Positions 26,540-34,960 of a stretch of DNA of 64,000 nt are shown here, one piece after another (position 1 is the first letter of the stretch; each line of letters starts with the position of its first letter). The DNA is taken from contig WNWL01000002.1 in assembly GCA_009733745.1 (NCBI GenBank), forward strand, positions 434,001 through 498,000. The letters run 5' to 3'. Made by a program: the position numbers and the translations under genes. This DNA comes from Oceanobacillus sp. HTM 045. Its GTDB lineage: Bacteria > Pseudomonadota > Alphaproteobacteria > Rhodobacterales > Rhodobacteraceae. Under the pieces are notes generated by a model. The model worked only from the letters and a program-made list of their open reading frames with translations, was not told the origin of the DNA and did no database searches.

Positions 26540-27973
26540 ATGCCCGGCGAAACACGCCGGCCGGAGGGCAAGCCGTTGGAACGAAAGCTTTTCGCCGGAG
26601 CGCGGCTGAGGGAGATTCGCCTCGGGCTGGGCCTGACCCAGACCGCTTTCGCGCAGAGGCTCGGGGTCTCGCTCAGCTATCTGAACCAGATGGAGAACAA
26701 CAACCGCCCGGTCTCGCGGGCGGTGATCCAGGGGCTGGCGGAGCATTTCGGGGTCGATGTCGCGACCTTCTCGCTGGACGAATCCGAGCGCCTGATCGCC
26801 GACCTGCGCGAGGCGCTGGCCGACCCGATGTTCGGCGAACGCCCCTCGGCGGCGGAGATCGAGATCGCCGCCTCCAACGCACCGCGCCTCGCCCGCGCCT
26901 TCCTGGAGATGCACCAGGCGCTCCGCCGTAGCGCCGATCGGCTCGCCTCGCTGGACGAGGCGCTCGACAGCCCGCGGGGCGAGCTGATGGTGCTGCCCTG
27001 GGAGGAGGTGCGGGACTTCTTCCACTATTGCGACAACTACATCGACTCGGTCGACCGCGCGGCCGAGCGCTTCGCCAAGAGCGCGGGCTTCGAGGGCCGC
27101 ACGCGGCTCGACCGGGGCGCGGCGTGGCTGCGGCAGGCGCATGGCGTGAAGGTGGAGTTCCGTCGCGGCGAGATGCGCCGCTTTGACGCCGGGCGCCGCG
27201 TCCTCAGCCTCGACGAGAGCGCCGGCGCGGCGACGCAGGCGTTCCAGATGGCGCACCAGATCGCCCTGATCGCGCATGGCAGACTGATCGAGGCGACGCT
27301 GGACCTCGCCCGGTTCCGCACCGAGGAGGCGCGCGACATCGCCCGGATCGGGCTGGCGAACTACTTCGCCGGCGCGGCGGTGATGCCCTACGGCGACTTC
27401 CTCGCCGCGGCGCGGCGCGAGCGGCACGACCTCGACCGGCTGGCGTTGCGCTTCGGCGCCTCGGTCGAGCAGGTCGCGCACCGGCTCTCGACCCTGCAGC
27501 GGCCCGGCGAGAAGGGCATCCCGTTCTTCTTCGCCCGGGTCGACCAGGCGGGCACGATCACCAAGCGCCACTCCGCCTCGCGGCTGCAGTTCGCCCGGTT
27601 CGGCGGCGCCTGCCCGCTCTGGAACGTCCACCGCGCGTTCGAGACGCCGGGGCACATCCTGCGCCAGCTCGCCGAGACGCCGGACGGAGTGCGCTTCCTC
27701 AGCCTCGCGCGCGACGTGACCAAGCATGGCGGCAGCTTCCACGCGCCGACGCGGCGCTATGCCATCGCGCTCGGCTGCGAGGTGCAGCACGCGGGCGCGC
27801 TGGTCTATGCCGACGGGCTCGACCTCGACAACGCCGCCGCCTACGAGCCGATCGGGGTGTCGTGCCGGATCTGCGAACGGCAGGACTGCCACCAGCGCTC
27901 TGTCCCGCCGCTGGAGAAGCGGCTGGAGCTGGACCCGAACCGGCGCGGCGTGCTGCCCTACCGGCTGGCCTGA
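26540..27973 (+). CDS. pccR: Short-chain acyl-CoA regulator of propionyl-CoA carboxylase
   Basis: The 477-residue protein has an XRE helix-turn-helix at ~17-75 (LFAGARLREIRLGLGLTQ, FAQRLGVSLSYLNQMENN), an IrrE-like middle part without an HExxH motif, and the cysteine-bearing C-terminal domain of ScfR proteins (CPLWNVH, VSCRICERQDCHQRSVPP). It senses short-chain acyl-CoA and controls pcc genes (family role, PccR). ATG 26540 has no ribosome site and lies on the operator; TTG 26576 (ERKLFAGARL) has GGAGGG seven bases upstream and may be the true start. It is divergent from the hydrolase gene and pccB. Confidence 0.88.
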   Translation: MPGETRRPEGKPLERKLFAGARLREIRLGLGLTQTAFAQRLGVSLSYLNQMENNNRPVSRAVIQGLAEHFGVDVATFSLDESERLIADLREALADPMFGERPSAAEIEIAASNAPRLARAFLEMHQALRRSADRLASLDEALDSPRGELMVLPWEEVRDFFHYCDNYIDSVDRAAERFAKSAGFEGRTRLDRGAAWLRQAHGVKVEFRRGEMRRFDAGRRVLSLDESAGAATQAFQMAHQIALIAHGRLIEATLDLARFRTEEARDIARIGLANYFAGAAVMPYGDFLAAARRERHDLDRLALRFGASVEQVAHRLSTLQRPGEKGIPFFFARVDQAGTITKRHSASRLQFARFGGACPLWNVHRAFETPGHILRQLAETPDGVRFLSLARDVTKHGGSFHAPTRRYAIALGCEVQHAGALVYADGLDLDNAAAYEPIGVSCRICERQDCHQRSVPPLEKRLELDPNRRGVLPYRLA

Positions 27974-28058
27974 CGGCCCGAAAGGGCGCCCCGGCGGTTC
28001 CGGGCGGCGGGATTCCGCGTTAGGTTGCGGGGGTTTGAAGCAGAATTGGAGTGCCCCC

Positions 28059-28574
28059 GTGGCCCAGAGCAGATTGCCAGACCCGATCCGTTTCCTGACC
28101 GAGGCGCACATGACCTGCGGGCCGATCATGCGCGGATTCCAGCACCGCGACGAGCCCGACCTCGCCGGTGCGCTGGACGAGCGGTTCGGCTCCGCGAGGT
28201 GGCGCGATACCGGATACAGCTTCACCCTGCTCGGCGCGGACGAGGGCGGGGGGCTCTATCTCGCGTGGTTCCGCCCTGAGGACCGGGGCGGGGAGCCGGC
28301 GGTGGTCTGGGTGGGGGACCGGGAGCGCACCTCGCTGATCGCGCCGGGGGTCTGGGCGCTCGCGGAACTGCTGGCGCAGGGCTATTCCTGGTCCTGGGAC
28401 CACGACCGCTTCATGGGCGCGGCGGTGGACGAACTGCTGGAGGGGTTCCACGGCTTCGCCTCATCGGTGCGGCGCACGCTGCCCTGGCAGCTTCGCCCGC
28501 CGGTGGACATCCTCGCCGAGGTGCGCCGCAGCCCCGTGAATTTCTCCGCATGGGTAGCCCAGCACGCCGGATAG
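28059..28574 (+). CDS. Hypothetical soluble protein
   Basis: The 171-residue frame starts at GTG 28059 with TTGGAG eight bases upstream (VAQSRLPDPIRFLTE); ATG 28110 is an alternative. It has no signal peptide or membrane helix, is rich in Trp and acidic residues (WVGDRERTSL, SWSWDHDRFMGAAVDELL), and ends RSPVNFSAWVAQHAG. No family recognised. It is 85 bp behind pccR on the same strand. Confidence 0.6.
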   Translation: MAQSRLPDPIRFLTEAHMTCGPIMRGFQHRDEPDLAGALDERFGSARWRDTGYSFTLLGADEGGGLYLAWFRPEDRGGEPAVVWVGDRERTSLIAPGVWALAELLAQGYSWSWDHDRFMGAAVDELLEGFHGFASSVRRTLPWQLRPPVDILAEVRRSPVNFSAWVAQHAG

Positions 28575-28916
28575 GGGTTTTCTTTCAAAGGCTTGCCGCA
28601 GCCCGGGCGACCAGCCCGGGCCAGGTCTGATCGGCTTCCGGCCCTCCCCGGGGCCGGGCGTTCTGCGACGTTGCAAGGGGACCGGAGTCTCAGAGGGAGT
28701 GCTGCTATAAATCAAGCAATCCCCAGGGAGCACCACGCCCGTCCAGGGTCGGCCGTGGCCCTTCTCTCTGAGCTTCGGGGAGAGTGAGAATAGTATTCGG
28801 CGGGGAACGGCGCTTGGGGTGACATTGTCCCCCTTGCAAATCTGCGAATCACGACTTCGCAAACCGCGACATCCAGAAACGGGACGCGGACTTCACCGCC
28901 AGCGGTGAACTGGCCC
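28575..28916. other. 342 bp gene-free region holding repeat copy B
   Basis: Between convergent genes. It holds repeat copy B and, at 28832-28865, TTGCAAATCTGCGAA followed by TTCGCAAA, which resembles the TTTGCAAAGATGCGAA sequence before pccR. No transcription start is obvious near it, so it may be a decoy or chance site. Confidence 0.5.
28596..28770 (+). repeat. Intergenic ~170 bp repeat, copy B
   Basis: It opens GCAGCCCGGGCGACCAGCCC and continues with the hairpin around CCCCGGGGCCGGGCG, GTTGCAAGGGGA, the core TATAAATCAAGCA, and CACGCCCGTCCAGGG. It lies between two convergent genes like copy A. Confidence 0.85.
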
Positions 28917-29339
28917 TCAGACGGCGTCTTCGCCCCCCTGCCCGATCAGGCTCGCGCCGAAGCGGTCGGCGGGGTCGAGGCGGAGCAGCAGGTCGCGGAG
29001 GCGGGCGGCCTCTTCCGGCGGCACCAGTTCGGCGAGGTCGCGCATCGCGCGCATCCACGGGCGGGGGCCGGCCATGCCGGACCAGTCCATCAGCGGCTCG
29101 TCGAACAGGGGCGACCAGAGCCGTTCGCCGATTTCGACCGCGCGGCGGAGATGCGGCTCCGGGTCGTCCGACAATGCGGCGAGCAGGGAATGGGCGTCGA
29201 GGCAGTCGGGGTCGAGGGCCACGGCCTCCAGCGCGAGGCGGCGGCGGTCGGCGGGGGCGGCCTCCCACGCCTCCTCCACCAGCGCGTCGGCGGGGCTCTC
29301 GATCACCGGGCCGAGGGAGCTGTCGGCAAGCTCGGCCAT
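28917..29339 (-). CDS. Small TPR-like hypothetical protein
   Basis: The 140-residue protein starts at ATG 29339, overlapping the stop of the dehydratase gene (TGATG). It is helical and acidic, with TPR-like phrases (LALEAVALDPDCLDAHSLLA, HLRRAVEIGERLW) and LAELVPPEEAARLRDLLLRLDPADRFG. It probably packs against partner proteins. It is the last gene of the five-gene overlapping operon. Confidence 0.65.
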   Translation of the reverse strand: MAELADSSLGPVIESPADALVEEAWEAAPADRRRLALEAVALDPDCLDAHSLLAALSDDPEPHLRRAVEIGERLWSPLFDEPLMDWSGMAGPRPWMRAMRDLAELVPPEEAARLRDLLLRLDPADRFGASLIGQGGEDAV

Positions 29340-30337
29340 CAGGCGGAGAGATGGGCGTTGAAGGCAGCGAGCGAGACGTTGCCGCCGGTGGCATAGACCA
29401 GCACCGACCGGCCCGCCACGTCGGCCTTGCCCGCGAGCAGCGCGGCGAGCGCCACCGCGCCGGAGGGTTCCAGCACCAGCTTCAACTTCTCGAAGGCGGT
29501 CAGCAGCGCGGCCTTCACCTCGTCGTCGCTGACCTGCAGCCCGACCACGCCCGCGGCCTTCGCCGCGGCGAAGGGGGCGTTGCCGGGGGCCGTGGCCTGC
29601 AGCGCGTCGCAGATGGTGGGCCGGCCCGAGGCGACGCGGGTGATGCCGCCGCCGGCGAGCGAGGCGCCCATGGCGTTGTAGCCTTCCGGCTCGACGGCGC
29701 GGATCGCGGTGGTCGGCGAGAGGTGGTGGAAGGCGAGCGAGACGCCGCCGATCAGCCCGCCGCCGCCGACCGGGCAGAGCACGAGGTCGGCATGGGCGGC
29801 GAGGCGGCCGAGCTGGGCGATGGCTTCCAGCCCCGCGCCGGCCTGCCCGGCGACGATGGCGGGGTCGTCGAACGGGTGAAGCAGGGTGAGGCCTTCGTCG
29901 GCCGCGATGGAACGGGCGAGGTCGGCGGCGGCTTCCTCGCGCGGGCGCTCGCCGTGGCGGGAGAGGACGACGCGGGCGCCGTAGCCCTCGGTCGCGCTGC
30001 GCTTGGCCTCGGGCGCGTCCTCCGGCATGACGATGGTGACCGGGACGCCGAGGCGCTGGCCCGCGGCCGCGAGACCCTGCGCGAAGTTGCCGGAGGAATA
30101 GGCGACGACGCCCCTTCGCGCCTCCTCCGGCGTGAGGCGGGTCAGCCGCCAGTAGGCCCCGCGGATCTTGAAGGAGCCGGCCCATTGCAGGCTCTCGGGC
30201 TTGACGTAGACATGCGCCGCGCCGGTCGCGGCGGCGAGCGCCGGGGCCTCCAGCAGCGGCGTCTCCTGCGTCGCGGCGCGGGTGGCGGCCCAGGCGGCGC
30301 GGAGGTCTTCGAGGCTGGGGATTGGGCTCTCGCTCAT
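29339..30337 (-). CDS. Threonine/serine dehydratase-like PLP enzyme
   Basis: The 332-residue protein starts at ATG 30337 (MSESPIPSLEDLRAAW). The PLP lysine is in GSFKIRGA, with AYSSGNFAQGLA, the phosphate loop PVGGGGLIGG, and a late VYATGGN. It is the short form without an ACT domain, so more like catabolic TdcB or a serine/threonine racemase-dehydratase than biosynthetic IlvA. It would deaminate threonine to 2-oxobutyrate, a source of propionyl-CoA. Its start overlaps the GST stop (ATGA). Confidence 0.85.
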   Translation of the reverse strand: MSESPIPSLEDLRAAWAATRAATQETPLLEAPALAAATGAAHVYVKPESLQWAGSFKIRGAYWRLTRLTPEEARRGVVAYSSGNFAQGLAAAGQRLGVPVTIVMPEDAPEAKRSATEGYGARVVLSRHGERPREEAAADLARSIAADEGLTLLHPFDDPAIVAGQAGAGLEAIAQLGRLAAHADLVLCPVGGGGLIGGVSLAFHHLSPTTAIRAVEPEGYNAMGASLAGGGITRVASGRPTICDALQATAPGNAPFAAAKAAGVVGLQVSDDEVKAALLTAFEKLKLVLEPSGAVALAALLAGKADVAGRSVLVYATGGNVSLAAFNAHLSA

Positions 30338-31029
30338 GTGGCGCGCAGGGCCTCGTAGCTGACGCGGACATGCTCCGCGTAGGCCGGGCGCTGGCAGAGC
30401 CGGGCGTAGTAGGCGTCGAGATGCGGCGTCTCGGCCTTGTCGAAATCGAGCGAATCGTAGCGGTAGAGCATCCCGCCGCAGAGGATGTCGGCGAAGGTGA
30501 AGTCCTGCCCCGCGAGCCACGGGCCGTCGCCGATCCGGTCGTCGAGCATCCGCGCGACGGGCTTCATCGCCTCGATGGCCCTGTCGAGCGAGGCCCGGTC
30601 GATCTGCGCGGCGGGGGTGCGGATGGCGGGCCAGAAGATGCGCGAGTTGAAGGCCGGGCCGAAGGTGGTCTTGGCCCATTCGGCCCACATGTCGAGCGGG
30701 CCGCGCACCGCCGGGTCGCGCGGCCAGAGCGGTTCCGGCGCGTAGGAGGCGCAGAGATAGCGCACGATCGCCGCGCTCTCCCACATCAGCACGTCGCGCC
30801 CGCCGGTGCGGTCGCGGATCACCGGGATCAGCCCGTTGGGATTCATCGCCAGGAACTCGGGCGTGTCGTTCATGCCGAAGCCGAAGCCGGCGTCGTGGCG
30901 GGTGAAGCCGAGGCCGATCTCGGCGATGGCCCACATCACAAGCTGGACGTTGGAGGAGGAGGCGCGGCCCCAGACCTCGATATTCGGAATCTCGGAGTTC
31001 GGTCTATCGCTGTTCGGTGTCTCGCTCAT
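30334..31029 (-). CDS. Glutathione S-transferase family protein 2
   Basis: The 231-residue protein has an N-terminal thioredoxin-like domain (IEVWGRASSSNVQLVMW, NPNGLIPVIRD, ESAAIVRYL) and a helical C-terminal domain (GPWLAGQDFTFADIL). The Ser in GRASSSNV is the likely glutathione-activating residue. It is paralogous to the next gene (31026-31688), with which it shares a 4-base ATGA overlap, indicating a tandem duplication. Substrate unknown. Confidence 0.85.
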   Translation of the reverse strand: MSETPNSDRPNSEIPNIEVWGRASSSNVQLVMWAIAEIGLGFTRHDAGFGFGMNDTPEFLAMNPNGLIPVIRDRTGGRDVLMWESAAIVRYLCASYAPEPLWPRDPAVRGPLDMWAEWAKTTFGPAFNSRIFWPAIRTPAAQIDRASLDRAIEAMKPVARMLDDRIGDGPWLAGQDFTFADILCGGMLYRYDSLDFDKAETPHLDAYYARLCQRPAYAEHVRVSYEALRAT

Positions 31030-31688
31030 GCGCGGAGGCTCTCGTAGCTGATGCAGACATGCTCGCGGAAGGCGGGCCGATCCTGCAGCCTGGCGTAGTA
31101 GGCGTCCAGCGCCGGGCGGGGCTTTCGCGCGATGTCGATGTCGAAATAGCGGTAGAGGACGTGGCCGAGCATGATGTCGGCCGGGGTGAAATGCCCGCCC
31201 GCGAGCCATTCGTTCTCGGCGAGCCGCGCCTCCACGGTGTCGAGCTCGCGGCCGAGCTGGCGGACGCCGCGGGCGATCGCCACCGGGTCGCGCTTCGCTG
31301 CCGGGGTGCGGACCACGGCCCAGAAGACCGGGACGGTGAACCGGGCGGCAACGCTCTCCTTCGCCCAGTGCGCCCACATGTCGACCCGCGCGCGGGCGGC
31401 GGGGTCGGCGGGCCAGAACGCGTCGCCCAGCCGCTCGCGCCCGTAGCGCGCGGCGAGGTAGCGGACGATGGCGGCGGTCTCCCAGACCGGGGCCGCGCCG
31501 ACGCCACCGGTCTCGTCCCGGATCACCGGGATCAGCCCGTGCGGGTTCAGCGCGCGGAACTCGGGCGTGTCGAGCCCGCCATGGGTGTGGCCGAGGTCGT
31601 GGCGGACGTGGTCGAGGCCCAGCTCGCCCACGCACCACATCACCGCCTGCACGTTGGAGGAGGTGGCGCGGCCCCAGACGGTGAGCAT
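31026..31688 (-). CDS. Glutathione S-transferase family protein 1
   Basis: The 220-residue protein has the same plan as its downstream paralogue: MLTVWGRATSSNVQAVMW, NPHGLIPVIRDETG, ETAAIVRYLAARYG, then the helical part with WLAGGHFTPADIMLGHVLYR. Ser in ATSSNV is the likely catalytic residue. It begins 4 bp after the choline-sulfatase gene, so it is in the same transcript. Confidence 0.85.
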   Translation of the reverse strand: MLTVWGRATSSNVQAVMWCVGELGLDHVRHDLGHTHGGLDTPEFRALNPHGLIPVIRDETGGVGAAPVWETAAIVRYLAARYGRERLGDAFWPADPAARARVDMWAHWAKESVAARFTVPVFWAVVRTPAAKRDPVAIARGVRQLGRELDTVEARLAENEWLAGGHFTPADIMLGHVLYRYFDIDIARKPRPALDAYYARLQDRPAFREHVCISYESLRA

Positions 31689-31692
31689 GGCG

Positions 31693-33207
31693 CTACTCGC
31701 CCCTCGGGAAGCGCTTGCTCTCCTCCAGCACGTTCAGGTCCATGTGGTTGCGCATGTACCGTTCCGAGGCGCGCTGGAGGGGCTGGAAGTCCCACGGGTA
31801 GTAGCTGCCGTTGCGCAGCGCGTCGTAGACCACGAGGCGGCGGGCCTGGCTTTCGCGCACCTCGTCGTCGAAGGCGTCGAGGTCCCAGTGGGCGCGGGAC
31901 CGGGCGCGGAGCCGGGCCAGCGTGGCGCCGTGATGCGGCTCGCCGGCGAGGTTGTCGCGCTCCTGCGGGTCGGCCTCGAGGTCGTAGAGCTGGTCCGGGT
32001 CGAGCGCGCAGCGGATGTATTTCCACCGCTCGGAGCGGATCGCGACCAGCGGCGCGTAGCTGGCCTCGGCGGCGTATTCCATCAGCACCGGGCTGAGCCG
32101 TTCCGCCCCCTGCGCGACCGGCATGAGGCTTTCGCCGTCGGTCCAGTGCAGCACCTCGTCGAGGTCGACCCCGGCAAGCTCCGCCAGCGTCGGGGTGAGG
32201 TCGACTGTGGACACCGGCGCGTCCACCCGGTGCGGCCTGAGGCCCGGCGCGGCCAGCATGACGGGCACGCGGGAGGAGCCCTCGAAGAAGCTCATCTTGA
32301 ACCAGAGCCCGCGCTCGCCAAGCATGTCGCCGTGGTCGGAGAGGAACAGGATCGCGGTGTTCTCCGCCATCCGGCAGCGCTCCAGCACGTCGAGGATCTC
32401 GCCGATCTTCTCGTCCAGGTAGGAGATGTTGGCGAAATAGGCCCGACGGGCGCGGGCGATCATCTCGTCGGTGATCTCGTAGTTCTTCCAGTCGTTGGCG
32501 TCGAAGATCCGCTTCGAGTGCGCGTCGTGATGCTCGTAGCCGAGCGACGGCGTGACCGGCTGGAGGTGCTCGCAGTCCTCGTAGAGGTCCCAGAACTTCC
32601 GCCGCGCGACGTAGGGGTCGTGCGGGTGGGTGAAGCTGACCGTCAGGCACCAGGGCCGGTCGTCGTTGCCTCGGGCGTAGTCGTAGAGCTTCTGCTCGGC
32701 GAAATGGGCGACCTCGTCGTCGTATTCCATCTGGTTCGAGGTCTCGGCCACGCCCGCGCCGGTGACGGAGCCCATGTTGTGGTACCACCAGTCGATCCGC
32801 TCGCCGGGCTTGCGGTAGTCCGGGGTCCAGCCGAAATCGGCGGGGTAGATGTCGGTGGTCAGCCGCTCCTCGAAGCCGTGCAGCTGGTCCGGGCCGACGA
32901 AGTGCATCTTGCCGGAGAGGCAGGTCTGGTAGCCCGCGCGGCGCAGGTGGTGCGCGTAGGTCGGGATCGCCGAGGCGAACTCGGCGGCATTGTCGTAGAC
33001 CCGGTGGCGGCGCGGCAGCTGTCCGGACATGAAGCTGGCGCGGCCCGGCGCGCAGAGCGGGCTCGCGGTATAGGCGTTGCGGAACCGGACCGAGCGGTCA
33101 GCCAGCGCGCGGAGATGGGGCGTGTGCAGCCACTCCTCCGGTCCGTCCGGGAACAGGGTCCCGTTGAGCTGGTCGACCATCAGGATGAGGATGTTCGGTC
33201 GGGTCAT
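31693..33207 (-). CDS. betC: Sulfatase, choline-sulfatase-like
   Basis: The 504-residue protein starts at ATG 33207 (MTRPNILILMVDQLNGTLF). The sulfatase signature is CAPGR, with C52 the residue converted to formylglycine, and metal ligands occur in LILMVDQ and FLSDHGDMLGERGLWFK. The C-terminal part (EESKRFPRGE) follows the choline-sulfatase type. It would release choline and sulfate from choline-O-sulfate in the cytosol, feeding betaine and sulfur supply. The usual betA/betB/betI neighbours are absent; instead it leads the GST-dehydratase operon. Confidence 0.8.
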   Translation of the reverse strand: MTRPNILILMVDQLNGTLFPDGPEEWLHTPHLRALADRSVRFRNAYTASPLCAPGRASFMSGQLPRRHRVYDNAAEFASAIPTYAHHLRRAGYQTCLSGKMHFVGPDQLHGFEERLTTDIYPADFGWTPDYRKPGERIDWWYHNMGSVTGAGVAETSNQMEYDDEVAHFAEQKLYDYARGNDDRPWCLTVSFTHPHDPYVARRKFWDLYEDCEHLQPVTPSLGYEHHDAHSKRIFDANDWKNYEITDEMIARARRAYFANISYLDEKIGEILDVLERCRMAENTAILFLSDHGDMLGERGLWFKMSFFEGSSRVPVMLAAPGLRPHRVDAPVSTVDLTPTLAELAGVDLDEVLHWTDGESLMPVAQGAERLSPVLMEYAAEASYAPLVAIRSERWKYIRCALDPDQLYDLEADPQERDNLAGEPHHGATLARLRARSRAHWDLDAFDDEVRESQARRLVVYDALRNGSYYPWDFQPLQRASERYMRNHMDLNVLEESKRFPRGE

Positions 33208-33300
33208 GCGCGGTCCCTGTCGAGGCCCTGTAGGGGGGTGGGTTTCGCGCATGTTTCTAGAGGGTTTCCGGGGGGGAACGCCAGCGCGGCGTTCCGGCGG

Positions 33301-33336
33301 GACGGATCACGCGACGGATCACGCGACGGATCGGGC
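33301..33336 (-). repeat. Three 12 bp tandem units behind the RadC-like gene
   Basis: GACGGATCACGC at 33301 and 33313 is perfectly repeated, with a third unit GACGGATCGGGC at 33325. The array ends 24 bases from the RadC-like stop. Confidence 0.8.
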
Positions 33337-33360
33337 TCGCTGGCGGGGCCGGCGGGTTTC

Positions 33361-34155
33361 TCAGTCGATCTCGGCGTAGCCTTCCGACGCGAGGCGCATC
33401 ACCCGGTCGCGTGTCACCAGCAGGTGATCCACGAGGCCGATGCCGAGCGCGCGGAGCGCCTCCGCCGCGGCCTCGGTCGGACGCAGGACAGACTCCGGCG
33501 GCAGCCCTTCCCGCGCGCAGGTGTTGGAGACAAGGTAGACATGCGCCGCGCCTCGGGCCAGCGCGCGGGCGGCAACCTCGCGCGGGTAGATCGCCACCCG
33601 GTCGAGCGTGCCCTCGCCGAGGCGTTCCAGCGCGGTCAGGTAGCCGTCGGCGTCGAGGAAGGCGGCGTGCACCTCGCGGTGCGGCAGCGCCCAGAGCACG
33701 GCGCGGGCCCAGAAGGCCAGCGGCTCGGGATTGGCGAGCAGCGGCACGCCGTCGAGGTGGCGGCGGTGGATCTCCTCCACCATCTCGCCGGCGAGGCGGA
33801 GATCGGCGGCGAGGCCGGGATGGGCGGTGGCCTCGGCGACCCGCCCCTCGGCCATGCGCAGGAGCGCGCCGAGCGAGCGCGCCCGGGCCAGCGCGGTGCG
33901 CGCCGCCGCGCGGGCCTGCGGGGCGGCCAGGTGGCGGGCGGCGAAGCGTTCCAGCAGGATGCGTTCGGAAAGGCGGATCCCGGCGCGGTCGTCGGCCAGA
34001 TCCTGCTCCCAGTCCTGCTGCCAGTCCGCCGCGATGTTGGCGGGGATGGCAGGGGGAACGCCGTCCGGTCCCCGCGCGGGGAGGCTGACCGGGGTTGCTT
34101 CCAGTGGGGTTGCATCCAACGGGGTTCCCGCGAGATCGAGCGCCGCCTGTCCCAT
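33361..34155 (-). CDS. RadC-like (JAB/MPN) protein without metal ligands
   Basis: The 264-residue protein has a helix-hairpin-helix-like N-terminal half and a C-terminal RadC domain (REVHAAFLDADGYLTALERLGEGTLDRV, YPREVAARALARGAAHVYLV, ALGIGLVDHLLVTRD cited in part). The family's zinc motif (HxHPxG...D) is replaced by SNTCAREGLPPE, so the protein cannot be an ordinary JAMM metalloprotease; only the fold is kept. The first ~30 residues contain repeated TPL-AT units. Function of RadC proteins is itself unclear. Confidence 0.7.
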   Translation of the reverse strand: MGQAALDLAGTPLDATPLEATPVSLPARGPDGVPPAIPANIAADWQQDWEQDLADDRAGIRLSERILLERFAARHLAAPQARAAARTALARARSLGALLRMAEGRVAEATAHPGLAADLRLAGEMVEEIHRRHLDGVPLLANPEPLAFWARAVLWALPHREVHAAFLDADGYLTALERLGEGTLDRVAIYPREVAARALARGAAHVYLVSNTCAREGLPPESVLRPTEAAAEALRALGIGLVDHLLVTRDRVMRLASEGYAEID

Positions 34156-34326
34156 GCCGCCACCTGCCGAACATTAACCGAACACCGGGACGATGCGCCG
34201 GGGATGGTTAGAATTTTACTAATGCGTGTGCGTGATCTGGCAGGGGGTGGCGAGGCGCCGTTCGGCCCTGGGGCCGGGCGAGAGGGTTGGCCGGCGCGGC
34301 GCGGTGACCGGCCTTCTGAAACGGAA

Positions 34327-34354
34327 ACCGCCCGTCCCTTGTGGGGCGGGCGGT
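34327..34354 (-). terminator. Rho-independent terminator of the DoxX-like gene
   Basis: The stem ACCGCCCGTCCC / GGGGCGGGCGGT (12 pairs with one G-T) has a 4-base loop and is followed on the minus strand by TTTCCGTTTC. It lies 26 bases past the gene's stop. Confidence 0.8.
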
Positions 34355-34379
34355 CCGGTCCTTCGGGCGGGAAGCAGGC

Positions 34380-34838
34380 TCAGGCGGCCTGGCCGCGGGC
34401 GCCGGTGAAGGGCAGGCGGCGGGAGGGCGAGAGGGCCAGCGCGCCGTCGCCGATCAGGGCCTGCACGACGGCGGCGACCGCCAGGAACAGCGGGTATTCC
34501 CACCCGCCGCCCTCGGCCGAGAACACCCAGCCGTTGCCGGCATGGACCCAGACCGCGCCGAGCAGGATCGGCAGGGAGGCGAGCGCGGCCCAGCGGGTCT
34601 GGATGCCGAGGATCAGCGCCACGCCGATCGCCGCCTCGGCGACGATGAACGGCAGGGCGAGAAAGCCCGGGAAGCCGAGGCTCTCGAAGAAGCCGGTGAA
34701 GCCGGCGACGGTGAAGACGAACACCTTCAGGATCACCGAGTGGGCGACGAACATCACGCCGAGCGAGACGCGCAGGAGCGTGGCGCCCCAGGGGGCGAGG
34801 GTATCGGCGGAGTTGCTGGTGGAGGCGGCAGTGGTCAT
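34380..34838 (-). CDS. DoxX family membrane protein
   Basis: The 152-residue protein starts at ATG 34838 with GGAG nine bases upstream. It has four hydrophobic helices (about 18-36, 58-79, 87-104, 118-136) and the family phrases LLRVSLGVMFVAHSVILK and LALPFIVAEAAIGVALILG. DoxX relatives are inner membrane proteins of uncertain role, often in redox or quinone contexts. The divergent MarR gene probably controls it. Confidence 0.85.
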   Translation of the reverse strand: MTTAASTSNSADTLAPWGATLLRVSLGVMFVAHSVILKVFVFTVAGFTGFFESLGFPGFLALPFIVAEAAIGVALILGIQTRWAALASLPILLGAVWVHAGNGWVFSAEGGGWEYPLFLAVAAVVQALIGDGALALSPSRRLPFTGARGQAA

Positions 34839-34960
34839 TTCGGTCTCCGGGGTTGCGAGGGTTCAACTTGGGCTTGTTTCCGGCGGTGCGGTGGAGTTAG
34901 ATGCGGGCGCATCGAAGTTCAATCTCGGTCATGGTGCTTTTATTTGCCCGGTATGTTTCC

